Positions 26,401 through 37,372 of a stretch of DNA of 64,000 nt are shown in pieces. Location: assembly GCA_034008185.1 (NCBI GenBank), contig CM067086.1, positions 66,324,286 through 66,388,285 of the forward strand. The letters are read 5' to 3'. Below the pieces are notes generated by a model, which did not search any database, was not told where the DNA came from, and saw nothing but the letters and a program-made list of their open reading frames with translations. Positions within the stretch are counted from its first letter, which is position 1; every line of letters starts with the position of its first letter. Source of the stretch: Gorsachius magnificus (taxonomy: Eukaryota; Chordata; Aves; Pelecaniformes; Ardeidae). The position numbers were made by a program, and so were the translations under genes.

Positions 26401-27947
26401 ACAACCAGCCACCATGATTGCCCCAGGCCCATGGTGTTCAACACCAGGGTGAGACATCCAGTGTGTGAGTGGGAAAATGGAGAGGTGGGGATCCCCCAGC
26501 ATCTAATGCTGGCTCTGGCTGTCTGTTGGTGAGGTGAAAAACCAAGGGCAGGATATCGGTATCTTCCTTAGCATACCCAGGCATCTTGTCTGAATACCGA
26601 ATTGGACCAGGGCAGGTTCTGGTTCTAGGCAAAGTGGTTGCCTTGGAACTGGCTGATTCCTTGGCCCTGCCACCTGCTCGGTGCATGAGAGATCTCTGGA
26701 GAGCCAGCGCGTTTGCTGCTGCTTCAGTGGAGAAGTTGGGGTGTGTGGAGAAGGTCGGGCCTTTCCCAGCAGCAGCTATCTTGCTGTCCTCTCCTTCACT
26801 AGCAGCAGGAGCAGCAAATCTTACTCTTCACAGCTCTTTTCCCTTTCCCTTCCTTCCCTGGCAGGGAAGCCAGCTCTGCTGCTGTTTTTCCAGGCAAGAG
26901 GGGCCAGTTCCTGGCATAGCCTCCTCTATGGGTGACAACATTCACTCCTGTCTGTGTGGCAGAGGACACTTTATCTGACTCATAATTTGATAATGACGTT
27001 CTGTTTATCAGAGTTTATCCTGACGTTTCATGTGGATGGGAATGTACTTTTCCATGTGCTGCTCAGTCCTGGTGTTGCTGAAAAGTGTAATATTCTGGTC
27101 CGCTGTTTGTTTACAGCTGCCTTTCATCTTCAATTATCCACTATATTTTAGCAGTGGATAACTGACTGATTCCTGTATTCAGGCCAAATCCTGCTTGTTT
27201 GGCTCATGTGAGTAATCTAAGGAAGTCTGACACTTTGTTCCCTGATCTGTCTGGGAATGCTTGCACGACAAGTGGTCCCCAGGCATGGGACCCATGAGCA
27301 GGAGTGGAGTTCTGAGGCTGAGACCCATCTTACTTTCATTGCATAGGCACTGGGCAAATGCACCCATCTCAGAGTGTGACTCTAGCTCTAGAAAGTCATC
27401 CTCTTTGCGGCCAGCTGGATAACATTAATTTTTGCAGGCCGTTGGTACACAGTGTGGAATATACCAGCTGCCTTTCCATTTTCAGGGAGGGGTGAGACAA
27501 GGCCTCGGGCCATTCCAGTTTGACAGCACTCCTGAAAAGGGCAACTAGATGAGTTGGAAACATGCAAAGTGAAAAATTTTCCCAGTTCTTCTGTGCAGCT
27601 GTCATCATTAGCACAAACAGAATGGTGCTGCCAGAGCTGCTGGGCTACCCACTGCTGAGACTCATTTTATCCAAAATCACTGCTCTGCTCTACTGGCAAA
27701 TGTATTTCTTTTGGATGGCTTCATTTAGCTGAGCTACAGAGTACTGATAGTGGTTTATCTCAGGATGGGGCTGCAACCGCTCCGCTTTTCCTACCTATGT
27801 GCGCGCTTGAAGGGGTCGGGGGTATGACCACCACAGAGCTCTGAACAGGGACCAGGGTATTGTATGTGAATTTAGAATAATTAATTTCTTTCTGACACAC
27901 GCCACCACCACCTCTACAGTGGGGTCACCACCTGAGAGAGGAGAGCT
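23490..27947. other. Long unassigned non-coding stretch
   Basis: No exon or repeat family is recognised. A purine-rich patch (23700-23780) and a short TG run (about 25133-25146) occur. The 135-codon plus-strand frame at 24244-24651 and the 130-codon frame at 26586-26978 are the longest; neither resembles a known protein or has flanking splice sites that would join it to other frames. The 26200-27000 segment is more GC-rich than its surroundings. Confidence 0.5.
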
Positions 27948-28110
27948 GGTCCATGATTTGAGCGTTTCCTTTGGACCTGGGAGACGTGTGTTCAGTTTTC
28001 TGCTCTGTTACACGTTTTCTCTGTGAACCTCAGAAAGTAATTTAGAAGCTCTGTGATTCAGTGTCAGGTGTAAAATAGTGGTAATAGCCTGACTTTTCAT
28101 CACTAATGCA
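27948..28110 (+). repeat. MIR-type SINE, sense
   Basis: The order 'ggacctgggagacgtgtgtt', 'ttctgctctgttacac', 'ctgtgaacctcagaaagtaa', 'gtgattcagtg', 'gtgtaaaatagtggtaatag' tracks the MIR core: 'gacctgggttc', 'agctctgccac', 'gtgaccttgggcaagtcact', 'cctcagtttcc' and 'tgtaaaatggggataatag'. It is among the more complete MIR copies in the window. MIRs are tRNA-derived SINEs long extinct in amniotes, and this copy has no transcription boxes intact enough to suggest activity. Confidence 0.75.
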
Positions 28111-28977
28111 CATAAAAGAAAATGAATTAAAGAAACGTTAAGAGTCAGCCATTATTATGTTGAGAGCCCAAGGGAAAGGAGTATCTACCCTGAGGAGATA
28201 GACTAAAGTAAATGGATGAGGTAGTTTAGGGGATGAAAGGGGTAGAGGTATGGACAAGGTGGGGCAGGGGGATGTGGTTGCTGGAAAATATTTGGCAGGC
28301 GTGCAAGGAACATGAGGGTGTTGGAACTAGAGTCATAAGGAGGTGGATGAGTGAGAGAGCAGGAGGTGTAAAAAAACCTTAGAAACCCCCCCAGATTTTT
28401 GAAGAGAAACTGCGTCATTCTAGAACACCCGTTTGAGCACCTGGGCTAGAGACCGATGAAGAACAGCAGGGTGTTGTGGGCTTGGTGGCTGCCCTCCGTA
28501 TGCACACTGAGGTGGCTGCAGGAAGATTTCCTACCCTGCTCACCAGGATCACTTGGGCTTGTTAACTGAAATGACGCTGTAAATGTCCCAAACTGAACTG
28601 TTTGTGCTCGGCGTCTATCTTTGTCTTATTTGTTGATTTACTCAAATTTTTCTTGAACACACTATTCGTTGTCTGCTTTTACAAAATCTAAACATTTTGG
28701 GGTGTAAACTGGCAGTGTCTGGGTAGAGCAGCAGGTTTATGGTTTTGGATGTTGTGTGGTGTTTATAAACAAAGTTACAATGCAGATAGCAATAGCAGTC
28801 ATGACAATTTAAGACCTCTGGTGCCTGAACTCAGCAGTTTGGCGGGGCTTTGACCATCTCTGTGGGCTGTAAAGACAAGACAGGGTCTTAACAACTGCTC
28901 CATGGGTCACTTGTGTGAGCCTTATAGCTTCCAGCTTTACCAGTCTTTTCCAACACAGCTCAAATGCAACACCAGCC
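28111..28977. other. Unassigned non-coding sequence
   Basis: Contains a purine-rich patch at about 28180-28400 (gggatgaaagg, ggggcaggggg) and no recognised element or exon. Confidence 0.5.
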
Positions 28978-30430
28978 AGGATCCAGGGAGCTACAGAAGT
29001 GTAGTATAGATGTTTTTATGGACAAATTAGTAAAAAATCATGGACACGTGTAAATATCACACACTTTGGAAGAGTCAACATGGTACCTGTGAAGGGAAGT
29101 CCTACCTTACAAATGCCTTGGGAGTTTTTTGGAGGGAGCAATGAACAAGTGAACAAGAGTGACCTGATAGATATAATCCGCTTGGGAATTCCCAAAGGCT
29201 TTACACAAAATCTCCCACCAAAGGCTTTTAATGAAACTTAGCAGCCATAGGATAGGAGAGAAGCTCTTTACATGGAGAAATAACCAGTTTAAAATGAGAG
29301 GATACAGAGAGTTGAAATAAGTGGTCAGTTCTTGCAGTGAGGGAAGCTCACTGGTGGAGTCCTGAGCTAGGGCTTGTGCTGTTCGACGTATTCATAAGTG
29401 ATCAGGGGAGGAGAGAACAAACAGGGAGAAAATCTGGTGGTGAGGCAGGATTTAGCCAGGGGAATAAGGTTGTTGATAGATAGTGAAAGAATGCAAAAGA
29501 GCTTGCAAGACTGAGTGACTGGTCAGCAAAATGGAAGGTGAAATTTAACAGGCATAACTGTGAACAGACACACACTGGGGGAAGTGATCCAGGCTTCACA
29601 TTTAAAGTGAGGAGCGTTAAGCTGACCCCTATTATGCAGGAGATAGATTCAATGATCACTGCTTTTCTTGGATACTTCTGTGAAAATGTCAGTTCAATGC
29701 TCAGTAGTACTCAAAACCCCCAAATCTTATGTTAGGAATTACTAGGAAGGGAGAGGAGATGAAAAGAGAAGATCCTTACACTTTTATATAAATCAATGTA
29801 TTGCCTACTCATTCAGTGCAGTGTACAATTCTGGACCCTCATCTTGAAATAAATATACCAGAACTAGAAAACCTTCAGAGAACAACAGGGCTGATAAATG
29901 TCTGGGATGGTGGTCAGATTTGTTAGCCTGGAAAAGCTATGAAGACTGACTGATGTGGGGAATATGGATAGGAATCAGCTGTTCATGGATCAGTACAAGA
30001 GCTAGAGAGCAATGGGAGCTAATTCAGCTAATGGGAGTCCTGTTCAAACCAGACAAAAGAGATGGGTAGTTTGTCTCTGGAGTTCCTTTTCAGAGGATGT
30101 GTAGAAGGATGCAAAAACAGTTTCAAGGGAGACTGTACAAGTAGTGGGAAGAGTGTGAAGTGTTTCTGAAGAGAAGAACCATGAAATCCACTAGGCTGAG
30201 CAGAGTTGGAAGCTGGAACAGTATTCAGGCAAGTATCATAAGTGACTGCCCTGTTTTTACAGGTCCAACCTGGGGGTTGGACTAGATGACCTCTAGGGGT
30301 CCCTTCCAACCCAAAACATTCTATGATTCTATGATTCTTACTCTTTCCTGGATGTCTCCTTAGTATCATTACTGGGAAAAGGATATTGATGCTTGCTCTG
30401 ACCCAGTATGACAATTCTCATGTTCTTGCC
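28978..30430 (+). repeat. Old CR1 LINE, about 1.4 kb, interrupted
   Basis: The element begins with sequence equivalent to the reverse-transcriptase part of CR1: 'ccagggagctacag', 'gagtcaacatgg', 'gggaagtcctacc', 'cccaaaggctttacacaaaa', 'atgaaacttagcagccatag', 'gaagctc…tggagaaataaccag' and 'gtggtcagttcttgcag'. It continues through 'gtattcataagtgatc', 'aaaatggaaggtgaaattta', 'accctcatcttgaaataaat' and 'ttgttagcctggaaaagct', and ends at 30385-30425 with 'gctctgacccagtatgacaa', the ending of one old CR1 group. Stops and deletions destroy the frame, and the SGVPQGS-like and FADD boxes are not preserved. A younger CR1 tail is embedded at 30250-30339. Confidence 0.8.
30250..30339 (+). repeat. Younger CR1 3' tail nested in the old CR1
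   Basis: The stretch 'gggggttggactagatgacc', 'tctaggggtcccttccaacc', then 'attctatgattctatgattc' is a well-preserved CR1 3' end with its terminal 'attctatg' repeats. The old CR1 continues on the far side ('actgggaaaaggatattgat', 'gacccagtatg'), so this tail is best read as a later insertion into it. Another reading is two adjacent, independently truncated insertions. Confidence 0.85.
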
Positions 30431-33400
30431 TATATGCACTTTATGGGCAAACATCCCCTGGATGTTCAGATTCGCATATAGTGTTGTACATTAGTAGAAC
30501 AAGGTCTAATATCTGTGGTGAGGAGGCAGTTCAGCTCCAGATCTTAAATTCAAACCAGCATAATCTCTTAAGTTTTTCACCTTTCTAGGGTAGAAGGTCT
30601 TTCTACAGATCACCTCACAAAGAAGTATGGTCAATATTCTTGAAATAAGTTTCTTGATGCACCCTTATTTGCAATTGGAGGTTAACAGAAAATATCACCA
30701 CTTTTTGTTTCAGGACTAAACTTTTAACTAATTTTATCCTGGCCTGTTCATCAGTGGAGACTGGAGACTTCTCCCTATGCAGACTGGATATGCTATCCAC
30801 AATCCCTCCAATTCCTCTTAATTCAGAAAGCTGGCACAAGAACATGCTAAGAAGATTTGGAGAGTCTTTGTTACCCAAAACAGTATTGGTTTTCTGATCT
30901 GCAAAATGTGATGATCCATCTAATGCTGGTTCTTTTTGCTTAGGATGTGATATCACCATAACATAGCTGGACTCCATATCCCCATTTGCACTGTTTCTAC
31001 TCTACAGCTTAGCCAGTAAGTTGCTAATTTCATTGGGGCAAAGTGAGCCTGTTCTTGAAGTGCATAAAATATCCTCCTTAGCTGGAAAGATTAGAACAGT
31101 GTACCTTGAAGATAAATAAAAGGAATTTTCTATTCAGGCCTGTTGTCATCTGCCATTACCATCTAGAAGGCAGATTCAAAACATTGGAGCATACCCGCTG
31201 AAATTGTAATGAGCCTTTGGTGAATTCAGTACAGTTTCAGCTGGCAGTTCCTTGAGAAATGCTCAATATTTTCACACCTCTGTTAAAAGGGTCAATAAAA
31301 GGCTTAAAGAGGACTTACTTAGCTGCAAAGGAATTGTTCTCTTCTGAGCTTTACTTGAATTCTGACAATACTCATGAGACCTTTTTTTACTTGTTATCCT
31401 TCTGTTCTCTTTTTCAATTGTCCAGCAATTCTAATTTCTTCTAAGCAATAACAAGGAAGGGTGGAGGGAAAATCACTAATGGTAGATCTCTTCCACACTG
31501 TTTTTTTTTTACAAGGAAGACATTTTATTAAGACTCATCCTGAATTCCTGTCCAAAAAGTTAACAGATTTCCTCCTTAAGTATTCAGGTAGTAAGAGTGT
31601 CAGTTATTTTTGCTGGAGCTATGAAACATCAGGGACAGGAGCAAGTTTAATAAACTGGGTATATATGAGACACCATCACTTTAATCAACTGGATTATGCA
31701 GTTTAGATCCTGTCCATATTGCCTATTGGAAAATAAGAGAGATCAAGCCTTTCCAGTACAGAGAACCTTGATTTTTGGCTTCCATATATATCTAGAGTGG
31801 AAGTTGCCTGTCAGACTTCCTTCCAGACATCCATGGAACATTGCTGCTTGTTTCACCAGGAGGGCTTAGGCCATCTGGGGAGAAAAATCCTGGAATCAAT
31901 TGTCAATTTTAATACATTCATATATGTCTTCTCATTGTCAAAGCATCCAAGCTGCTACAGTCTTGAAAAGAAAGTTTTACAGCCATTGTAACACTTGGGA
32001 GTATGCAGAGGAATATATTTGTGATTTATAATTGCTGGAAAAAGAAGAAACAGTTCCTTACTTGTACGGTAACTGTTACTCTTAGCAATGTGCTAGACAC
32101 AAAATCTCTCTGTAACTTGCTCTTGGTTGTCTCCACTGTAGATTCTACTATTACTTATAGATCTAGAGGAGATGCCCTTGAAATTTACAGTCAGGACACT
32201 TTTTTTTTCATTCCTGCTATTTTTTTACAGCCACAAAAAAGATGATTTACCATCCCCGTCAGGGTTTTGAATATCTCAACAACTTTCCAGTTTTTTTCCA
32301 CTCTTTTCAACACTCCTCCCTAATACCTCATTACAGAGTTGGTGGCAAGATACTGTCTTTCATCTGCTCATTCGTTCACTTTACAGAAATTACCTCAAGT
32401 TCCCTGTAAGGATATCTCACTAGGATTCTAATATGGGTTTTTCTCTTTGACCTTTTCACAGCCCTGGGGCATTCACTAAGTCTTTTGTGGTCATGGTAGC
32501 TCATCTGAAGAGACAAGAAATACAGATACAGCCATAAAGATGTTTCTATAGGCACTGCTATCCAAGAGACCTCAACTGCCTGTATGGATACATAAGAAGT
32601 AAAAGTAGAATCCATGTGGACAACACATCTTGAACTATAATTACCATATGGTAAATAGTCATTCTTTATTGTATTGTCAACAGTCAAGGAACCTACTCTG
32701 ATGTGGAGGCTTGGGGTATTGCTGACAGAATTAATGGATGAATCTTGGGGGAATGCTCTTTTTCCCACTTGACACTTAAGTCACTTTTCTTAATTGTAAA
32801 AACATCTGTAAGAAGAACTGAATGAGTTGTAGGCCTTGACAGCTGATCTTCCCATGACTCATTCCACAAAGACAAACTTGTCTTATACCTGTCCTTTATC
32901 TTCATCCAAAGCATTTGCCAAGAGGAGTGTCTGAATTTTTCTTAAATTATAATATTCAATTTCAGACTTCCCATCTGAAGCCTTTGCTCCAGGAAGAGAA
33001 GGGAGGCTTCATATTGTGGCAGTAATAGTGTTTTAAGAATTATTTTGGATAGAGGCAGGTTGTTTAGGAAGGCGCTTCAGGCTTTTCAACCTTTGTGCAT
33101 AAGGTTTAAAGAGGAAAGCTGGTTTTATTCAGTTTCAGGTTGGTATGAATTAGCTTCTGCATGAGGAGATGTAATTTTCCCTTGGATTTTAATAGTTACA
33201 ATGGGGCCACATGCAGATGTTAACAGCAAGCTGTCTACGCCTCAGCTACTTGTCTAGCTTCCAAAATAACGAATGAAGAGAATTAAGGTGCATCGGTCTC
33301 TTCCCATTAATAGTTGCCTAAACCAGCTCAGACTATATGTTCCCTGAATTGTCTATTTAATTTGTTTTCCTGACAAGCTCAGAGGTAGAGGTCTCCAACG

Positions 33401-33739
33401 TAGGTATCTAAATTGACTTGTGTAACCTTCCTCCATTATGGAGTTTGGTAGATATTGTTCCTGAGAGCCTTTTCACTTTCATTGCTGGGAGGTAGCTCTT
33501 GCAGTCTTTCTCAGTAGATACAAATCAAGCAAGGACTTCCTAATGTCAGTTAGATTAGCTTGTCAAAATAAGATTGATAGTAAATTGTCTCAAAGTATGA
33601 ATACCTTCACAGATATAAAATACTTTGTAAAGTTGTGGGTTTTAATCTATTGGAGGAATGCATACTGAAATGTGCTAGCTAGAAGCTAGATATATTTGAA
33701 CTGAAAACAAAATCGTTTTTAGTGAAAGGGGTACTTAAT
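30431..33739. other. Unassigned AT-rich stretch, possible ancient element
   Basis: No known family is recognised. Two fairly long minus-strand frames (120 codons at 30615-30977 and 130 codons at 32376-32768) plus a 73-codon one (32693-32914) all lie on one strand between two CR1 fossils, which could be the trace of an old retroelement. I cannot identify any conserved motif in them. A poly-T run lies at about 31500-31510. No exon is supported. Confidence 0.4.
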
Positions 33740-33990
33740 CATTAAAGCAACCCACAGATTGTAGCAAAAGGACTGATAGATTCTCCATCTTTTGATGTCA
33801 TCACATCAAGTCTGGCTGCCTTTGTGAAAAGTAGGTGTCAGCCAGCTACAAGTGACACTCCGGTCAAACACAAATTATTGGGTTCAGCACAGGGGTAACC
33901 CAGTGAAAGTTAATGACCTGTGATATATAGGAAATCACACTAGATGATCTAATGGTTTCTTCTGGCATCACACTCTATGAATCTATGAAT
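33740..33990 (+). repeat. Old CR1 LINE 3' end
   Basis: The order 'agattctccatcttttgatg', 'tcatcaagtctggctgcctt', 'caaacacaaattattgggtt', 'tgacctgtgatatataggaa', 'actagatgatctaatggttt', 'cttctggcat', 'actctatgaatctatgaat' follows the 3' UTR of an old CR1 group shared by turtles and birds. The terminal 'ctatgaat' repeat marks the true 3' end at about 33990. It is a different, older subfamily from the copies at 14320 and 50090. Confidence 0.85.
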
Positions 33991-34924
33991 ATGTATCCTC
34001 TGAGGTCGACTGCTAATTATATTCCGAAACAGGGAAATAGGCAGAGGCTGCTTCAAAAGAAGGATTTAAATTTATTTACTGGTATCCATTGTTCTTTAGG
34101 TACATATTCAGATGGTTCACACCCAGCTTCTTTCCTTTCTTAAATTTTCCTTTTTTTTTTTTAAGGTCTGTGAGAGGAGCTGGGGCATTTGGGAAAGCAT
34201 GGTTGCTGATAGCCTCCACTGTGAGAATTTGGTGCTGTGAGAAGTGATTCACACAGTTCCCAAAAGGCACCGCCTTCCAGCACGTTACCACATCTTGGCA
34301 GCATTTGAAGGACACCCTGCAAGCATGAAAGGCAGAAGTGGTGATTCAGAGAGCCACAGTGAGTGGTAAGAAACCCTTTATGGCAGAATATGAAAACACA
34401 AAAATACATATACTTCTTGTGTTCAGGGCTATCCAGAATATCAAGGGAGGTACAGCCCTCAGTAATTGGGCTTGTGTGTGTATGTCTGGTTGGCTGTTTT
34501 GGCCACCTGTTTAGCAAAGCAAGGCTTTTCCCCACATTTATTTTCTGGAAGGACAGTGGGAATCAGAAGAACTCATACAGCTTGTGACCCATCCTTGTGC
34601 CATGCTGGGGCTGCCCATGTGTACTCACAACATCAGGTTCCTGTTGCTGGTTTTGTTTTGTTTTCCAATTGGGTGGGAATATTATCTTTAAACAGACAAG
34701 AAAATGAAAACAACTGACTTAAAATCTCTTTCAAAATACTAGTTAAGGAAGCAAGGATGTTCACAGGAGGGCAGGAATAATAACTGATGAAGAGGCGAGC
34801 AACCTGAGGGGAAGAAGTGGCTAGATTTGGAGAATGCTGGGGAAGTCCTGTCTGTTTATGAGCTCTGTTTATCCACACCTGTGGGTTAGAAATGCTGTCG
34901 TCTGAGGAGTGGCCCCTTATTACA
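33991..34924. other. Unassigned non-coding sequence
   Basis: A T run lies at about 34150-34163. The 124-codon minus-strand frame at 34161-34535 is unlike known proteins and runs in from that T/A tract. No element is recognised. Confidence 0.5.
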
Positions 34925-35275
34925 AGAAGGTCAAGCACCAAGCAGACCTAATTAAAAGCTCATTACAAGAGACAATCTCCATTAGCATGCCAAGTTTCAT
35001 GCAAATCCATTAGCACCAGGGCTCTCTTCGGAAGCTTTAAATTCCAGTCCTGTGCCCCAGGGACTGGAAACCGTGGCTGGTTAATTTGCCATTCTCAGTC
35101 TGTGAACATTAGGCACAGTCCTCTTACTTTCTGGATTATTTCACATTCCAGCAAATTAGTTTTATCCGTTCTGAGAACATTTTAACAAAGAAAGTTCTTT
35201 TGGCATCACATGGATAAAATAACAAGGGATAAAAGAATGAGCAGTTCCCCCAATCAGGAACAAATAACTTTAAAT
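34925..35275. promoter_or_regulatory. Candidate conserved non-coding element (motif cluster)
   Basis: This block lacks repeat traces and packs many developmental factor motifs: TAATTA (34949-34954), a SOX-like 'gacaat' (34971-34976), 'cattagcatgc', a perfect octamer ATGCAAAT (34999-35006), 'ccattag', 'gttaatttgcc', 'attatttcac' and 'aacaaag'. Such texture is typical of vertebrate conserved enhancers near developmental genes. There is no open frame of note. Function is inferred only from texture; conservation was not tested. Confidence 0.4.
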
Positions 35276-35510
35276 CTCTCCTGAAAATGCAGCCTTTCCT
35301 GTTATTCCCACCCCCCCCTTCCTTTCATTTATCTTTCGGCAGTCGGATTTTTTAATTACGTTTCTGCAGCCAGATTCCCCTCCCTCTCTCTTTATGATGG
35401 TGTTCTCAAGAGCCATGTTTTTTCTTTATGCCATTGTAGCAGAACTTGACTAAAGATCTTCAAACTTGTTAAGTATAAAAGTTGGTAAATGATACTATTG
35501 TTTGAGTTAA

Positions 35511-35592
35511 GGGTGGGGGGGAGAAAGGGGGAAGGCAGTTTATCTGGGGTGGCTGTGGGGAGGGGAAAGGTTTAAAAAAAGGAAAAGAAAAA
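35511..35592 (+). repeat. Homopurine/G-rich low-complexity tract
   Basis: The tract holds 'gggtgggggggagaaagggg', 'ctggggtggctgtggggagg', then 'aaaaaaaggaaaagaaaaaa', so the plus strand is nearly all purine with several G tracts. Quadruplex or triplex folding is possible. It separates two candidate regulatory blocks. Confidence 0.65.
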
Positions 35593-35594
35593 AG

Positions 35595-35740
35595 GCTCAA
35601 ATGAACTGAAATGGATCAAAGTAAACAGAGACGGCTAAAAGCTTTTGTAAGTTAAAAGTGGCTATCTGTTGCAAGTCCTGCCTCATTAACTACTGATAGA
35701 AGCACTGTCTTGGCCTTCCAAGATATCTAACGCTGACCGC
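35595..35740. promoter_or_regulatory. Candidate conserved non-coding element
   Basis: Repeat-free sequence carrying 'gatcaaag' (35614-35621, a TCF/LEF-like site) directly followed by 'gtaaaca' (35621-35627, forkhead-like), then 'cctcattaactactgata' and 'ccaagatatctaacgctgac'. Adjacent TCF and forkhead motifs are common in developmental enhancers. This is inference from motif texture alone. Confidence 0.33.
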
Positions 35741-36751
35741 CTATAACAAGATGAACTCTGGGTTATTCCCTCTTGCCGTTCCCTGTGTTGTCCTGCACAA
35801 CTGCTTAACCTCAGCCCTTCCACAAATGTTTGTCCTCTCCGCTAGGCACAGCAATGGGAGATTCAGTCCCCAAACTTCAATGCTCGCTCAAAGGAAGAAA
35901 TATGAGCTCAGAGAGGAGGAAGTGGGAGAAAGAAGGAAATATCCCCAAAGTCAGTGACTTGCCTAGGTGTCTGGTGTGCACCATTTTGATAGACCTTTTT
36001 TGAGGAATGAATAGTGAGACGGAGATCAGCCTCTCTGTTCTGGGTTAAAGCATCCCCCAAGCTGTCCCCATTCCGTGGGGGAAGCAAGCTGAAACGGAGA
36101 GGCTTGTCTAGGGAAGCAGGGAGAGTGAGGAGGGATGGGGAGGGGGGAACACGATGGCTCTTTGACTAGGACCAGATAGGTCTCTGTGTAGAGTAATATT
36201 ACAGCTCGCTCTCTCATAAACAAGCTGCATGCCGGCTTCTAAAGAGCCCATCTGGCATAGCTTTGAGAATGGCAATAATTACAAGCTGATGATGGACATG
36301 GAAGAAAAGCCCTGCTGAGCTAGCTCGTAAGGAAGTACAGGCCAGGACTGTAGGGAAATTACAGGCTAAAACCCTTTCTAGTTTAGGCCTTTTGGTGTTC
36401 TTAATCACAGACTTTAAATGTTGTAATAAACACTGTTGCATTTTATTGACCAACTCCCATGACAGGCAAATCTTTTTTATTTTATTTTATTTTTACTATT
36501 TGTTAGTTCAGAAAGCAGTTCGAGAACAATTGTTTCTAAGACTGGGTCTGTAGATTTACTTCATGAAAAGTGATCCAAACAGCGAGAGTCCCTTTTGTTG
36601 CTTTGCAACTAAAAAAGAACAAGAAAATAAAGGGAGAAGAAATATTTTACAGTTCCATTTACCCCTATGCAGTACTAGGTCACTGATAATGCTCGCATTG
36701 TTTTGAGATTATAATTGAGGAATAAAAGATCTAAAATGAGTTAAGTTTTTA
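35741..36751. other. Unassigned non-coding sequence with a TTTTA repeat
   Basis: A short 'ttttattttattttattttt' simple repeat lies at about 36474-36493. The rest shows no exon or family. 'gtcagtgacttgcctagg' near 35949-35966 vaguely resembles a MIR but is too short to call. Confidence 0.5.
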
Positions 36752-36895
36752 GGTGAAACTCCCATTGACTTCCCTGGCTGTAGGATTTTGCCGGAAAGAA
36801 AGCAGTTTTTAAATATGAGAGGTATGGGCCTGATCCTGTGCCCGGTGCAGTTCATGGCATACTCACTGACTTCAGTGGTCTAAACCAGTATAAGT
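36752..36895. repeat. Ancient sauropsid palindromic repeats, two fragments
   Basis: The first part reads 'gtgaaactcccattgacttc' then 'aggattttgcc'. The second reads 'tgggcctgatcctgtgcc' followed by 'actgacttcagtggtc'. Both correspond to arms of the old repeat group with 'ttgacttcaatgg' and 'ggcctgatcc' cores. They may be one element with an internal spacer or two neighbouring ones. Confidence 0.5.
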
Positions 36896-37112
36896 GGAAG
36901 CTTAGAGGCCTCATCTGTGTCTGTATTTAAGTGCGCTCTTACTGTTGTGACTCAGAGCAGTGTTTCTGAATAACAGGGGAAATTCCAGGCTGCTGGGGTC
37001 ACTGGAGCTCTGTTCCACTGTCCCTTACAGGTATCAAACATCATTTTCACAGAGAAAAATGTGAAACGCATTTTCACAGTGGAACATGTGAAGTGTGAAA
37101 CACAGCAACGTT

Positions 37113-37245
37113 GGTGCCCGGTTTAGGGCACCTGACAGGGTTGAGATTTTCAGAGGAAGGTGTCTCTGGCAACAGGTTTCCCAAGTTTGGAGTTAAGAAT
37201 CACTACACTTTTGAGAATTTTACCACCTCTGTGTCTTAAATGTCT
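37113..37245. repeat. Ancient 'taggcacctaa'-type repeat fragment
   Basis: Blocks 'ccggtttagggcacctgaca', 'gagattttcagagg', 'ggagttaagaatcactacac', 'ttttgagaattttacc' and 'ctgtgtcttaaatgtct' follow the order of the old repeat with 'ggagttaggcacctaaatac' and 'tttgaggatctgggcc' segments. Related copies lie at 12700-12775 and 44568-44680. Confidence 0.5.
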
Positions 37246-37289
37246 GTGTTTTGGGTATATATTTACTATGTGGCTTTATATGCACATGT

Positions 37290-37372
37290 ATGTGGCAGTG
37301 CTATCTCTATGGTCTATAGATGGATGTGGACTATATCTATGGACTATCTGTGTGGATATGAGTGGAGTGCAA
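37290..37372 (+). repeat. Cryptic low-complexity 'ctatgg/tctat' repeat
   Basis: Variants of 'ctatggact' and 'tctatggtctat' recur irregularly ('atctctatggtctatagatg', 'gactatatctatggactatc'). This suggests slippage-driven cryptic simple sequence. The small plus-strand frame at 37160-37390 that runs through it is an artefact. Confidence 0.45.

Noticed and set aside
34485..34510. Possible microRNA-like hairpin near 'ggttggctgttttggccacc'
   Set aside because: The arms pair only over three bases before mismatches; no stable stem.
35945..35970. Possible MIR core ('gtcagtgacttgcctagg')
   Set aside because: Too short and the flanks do not continue as MIR.
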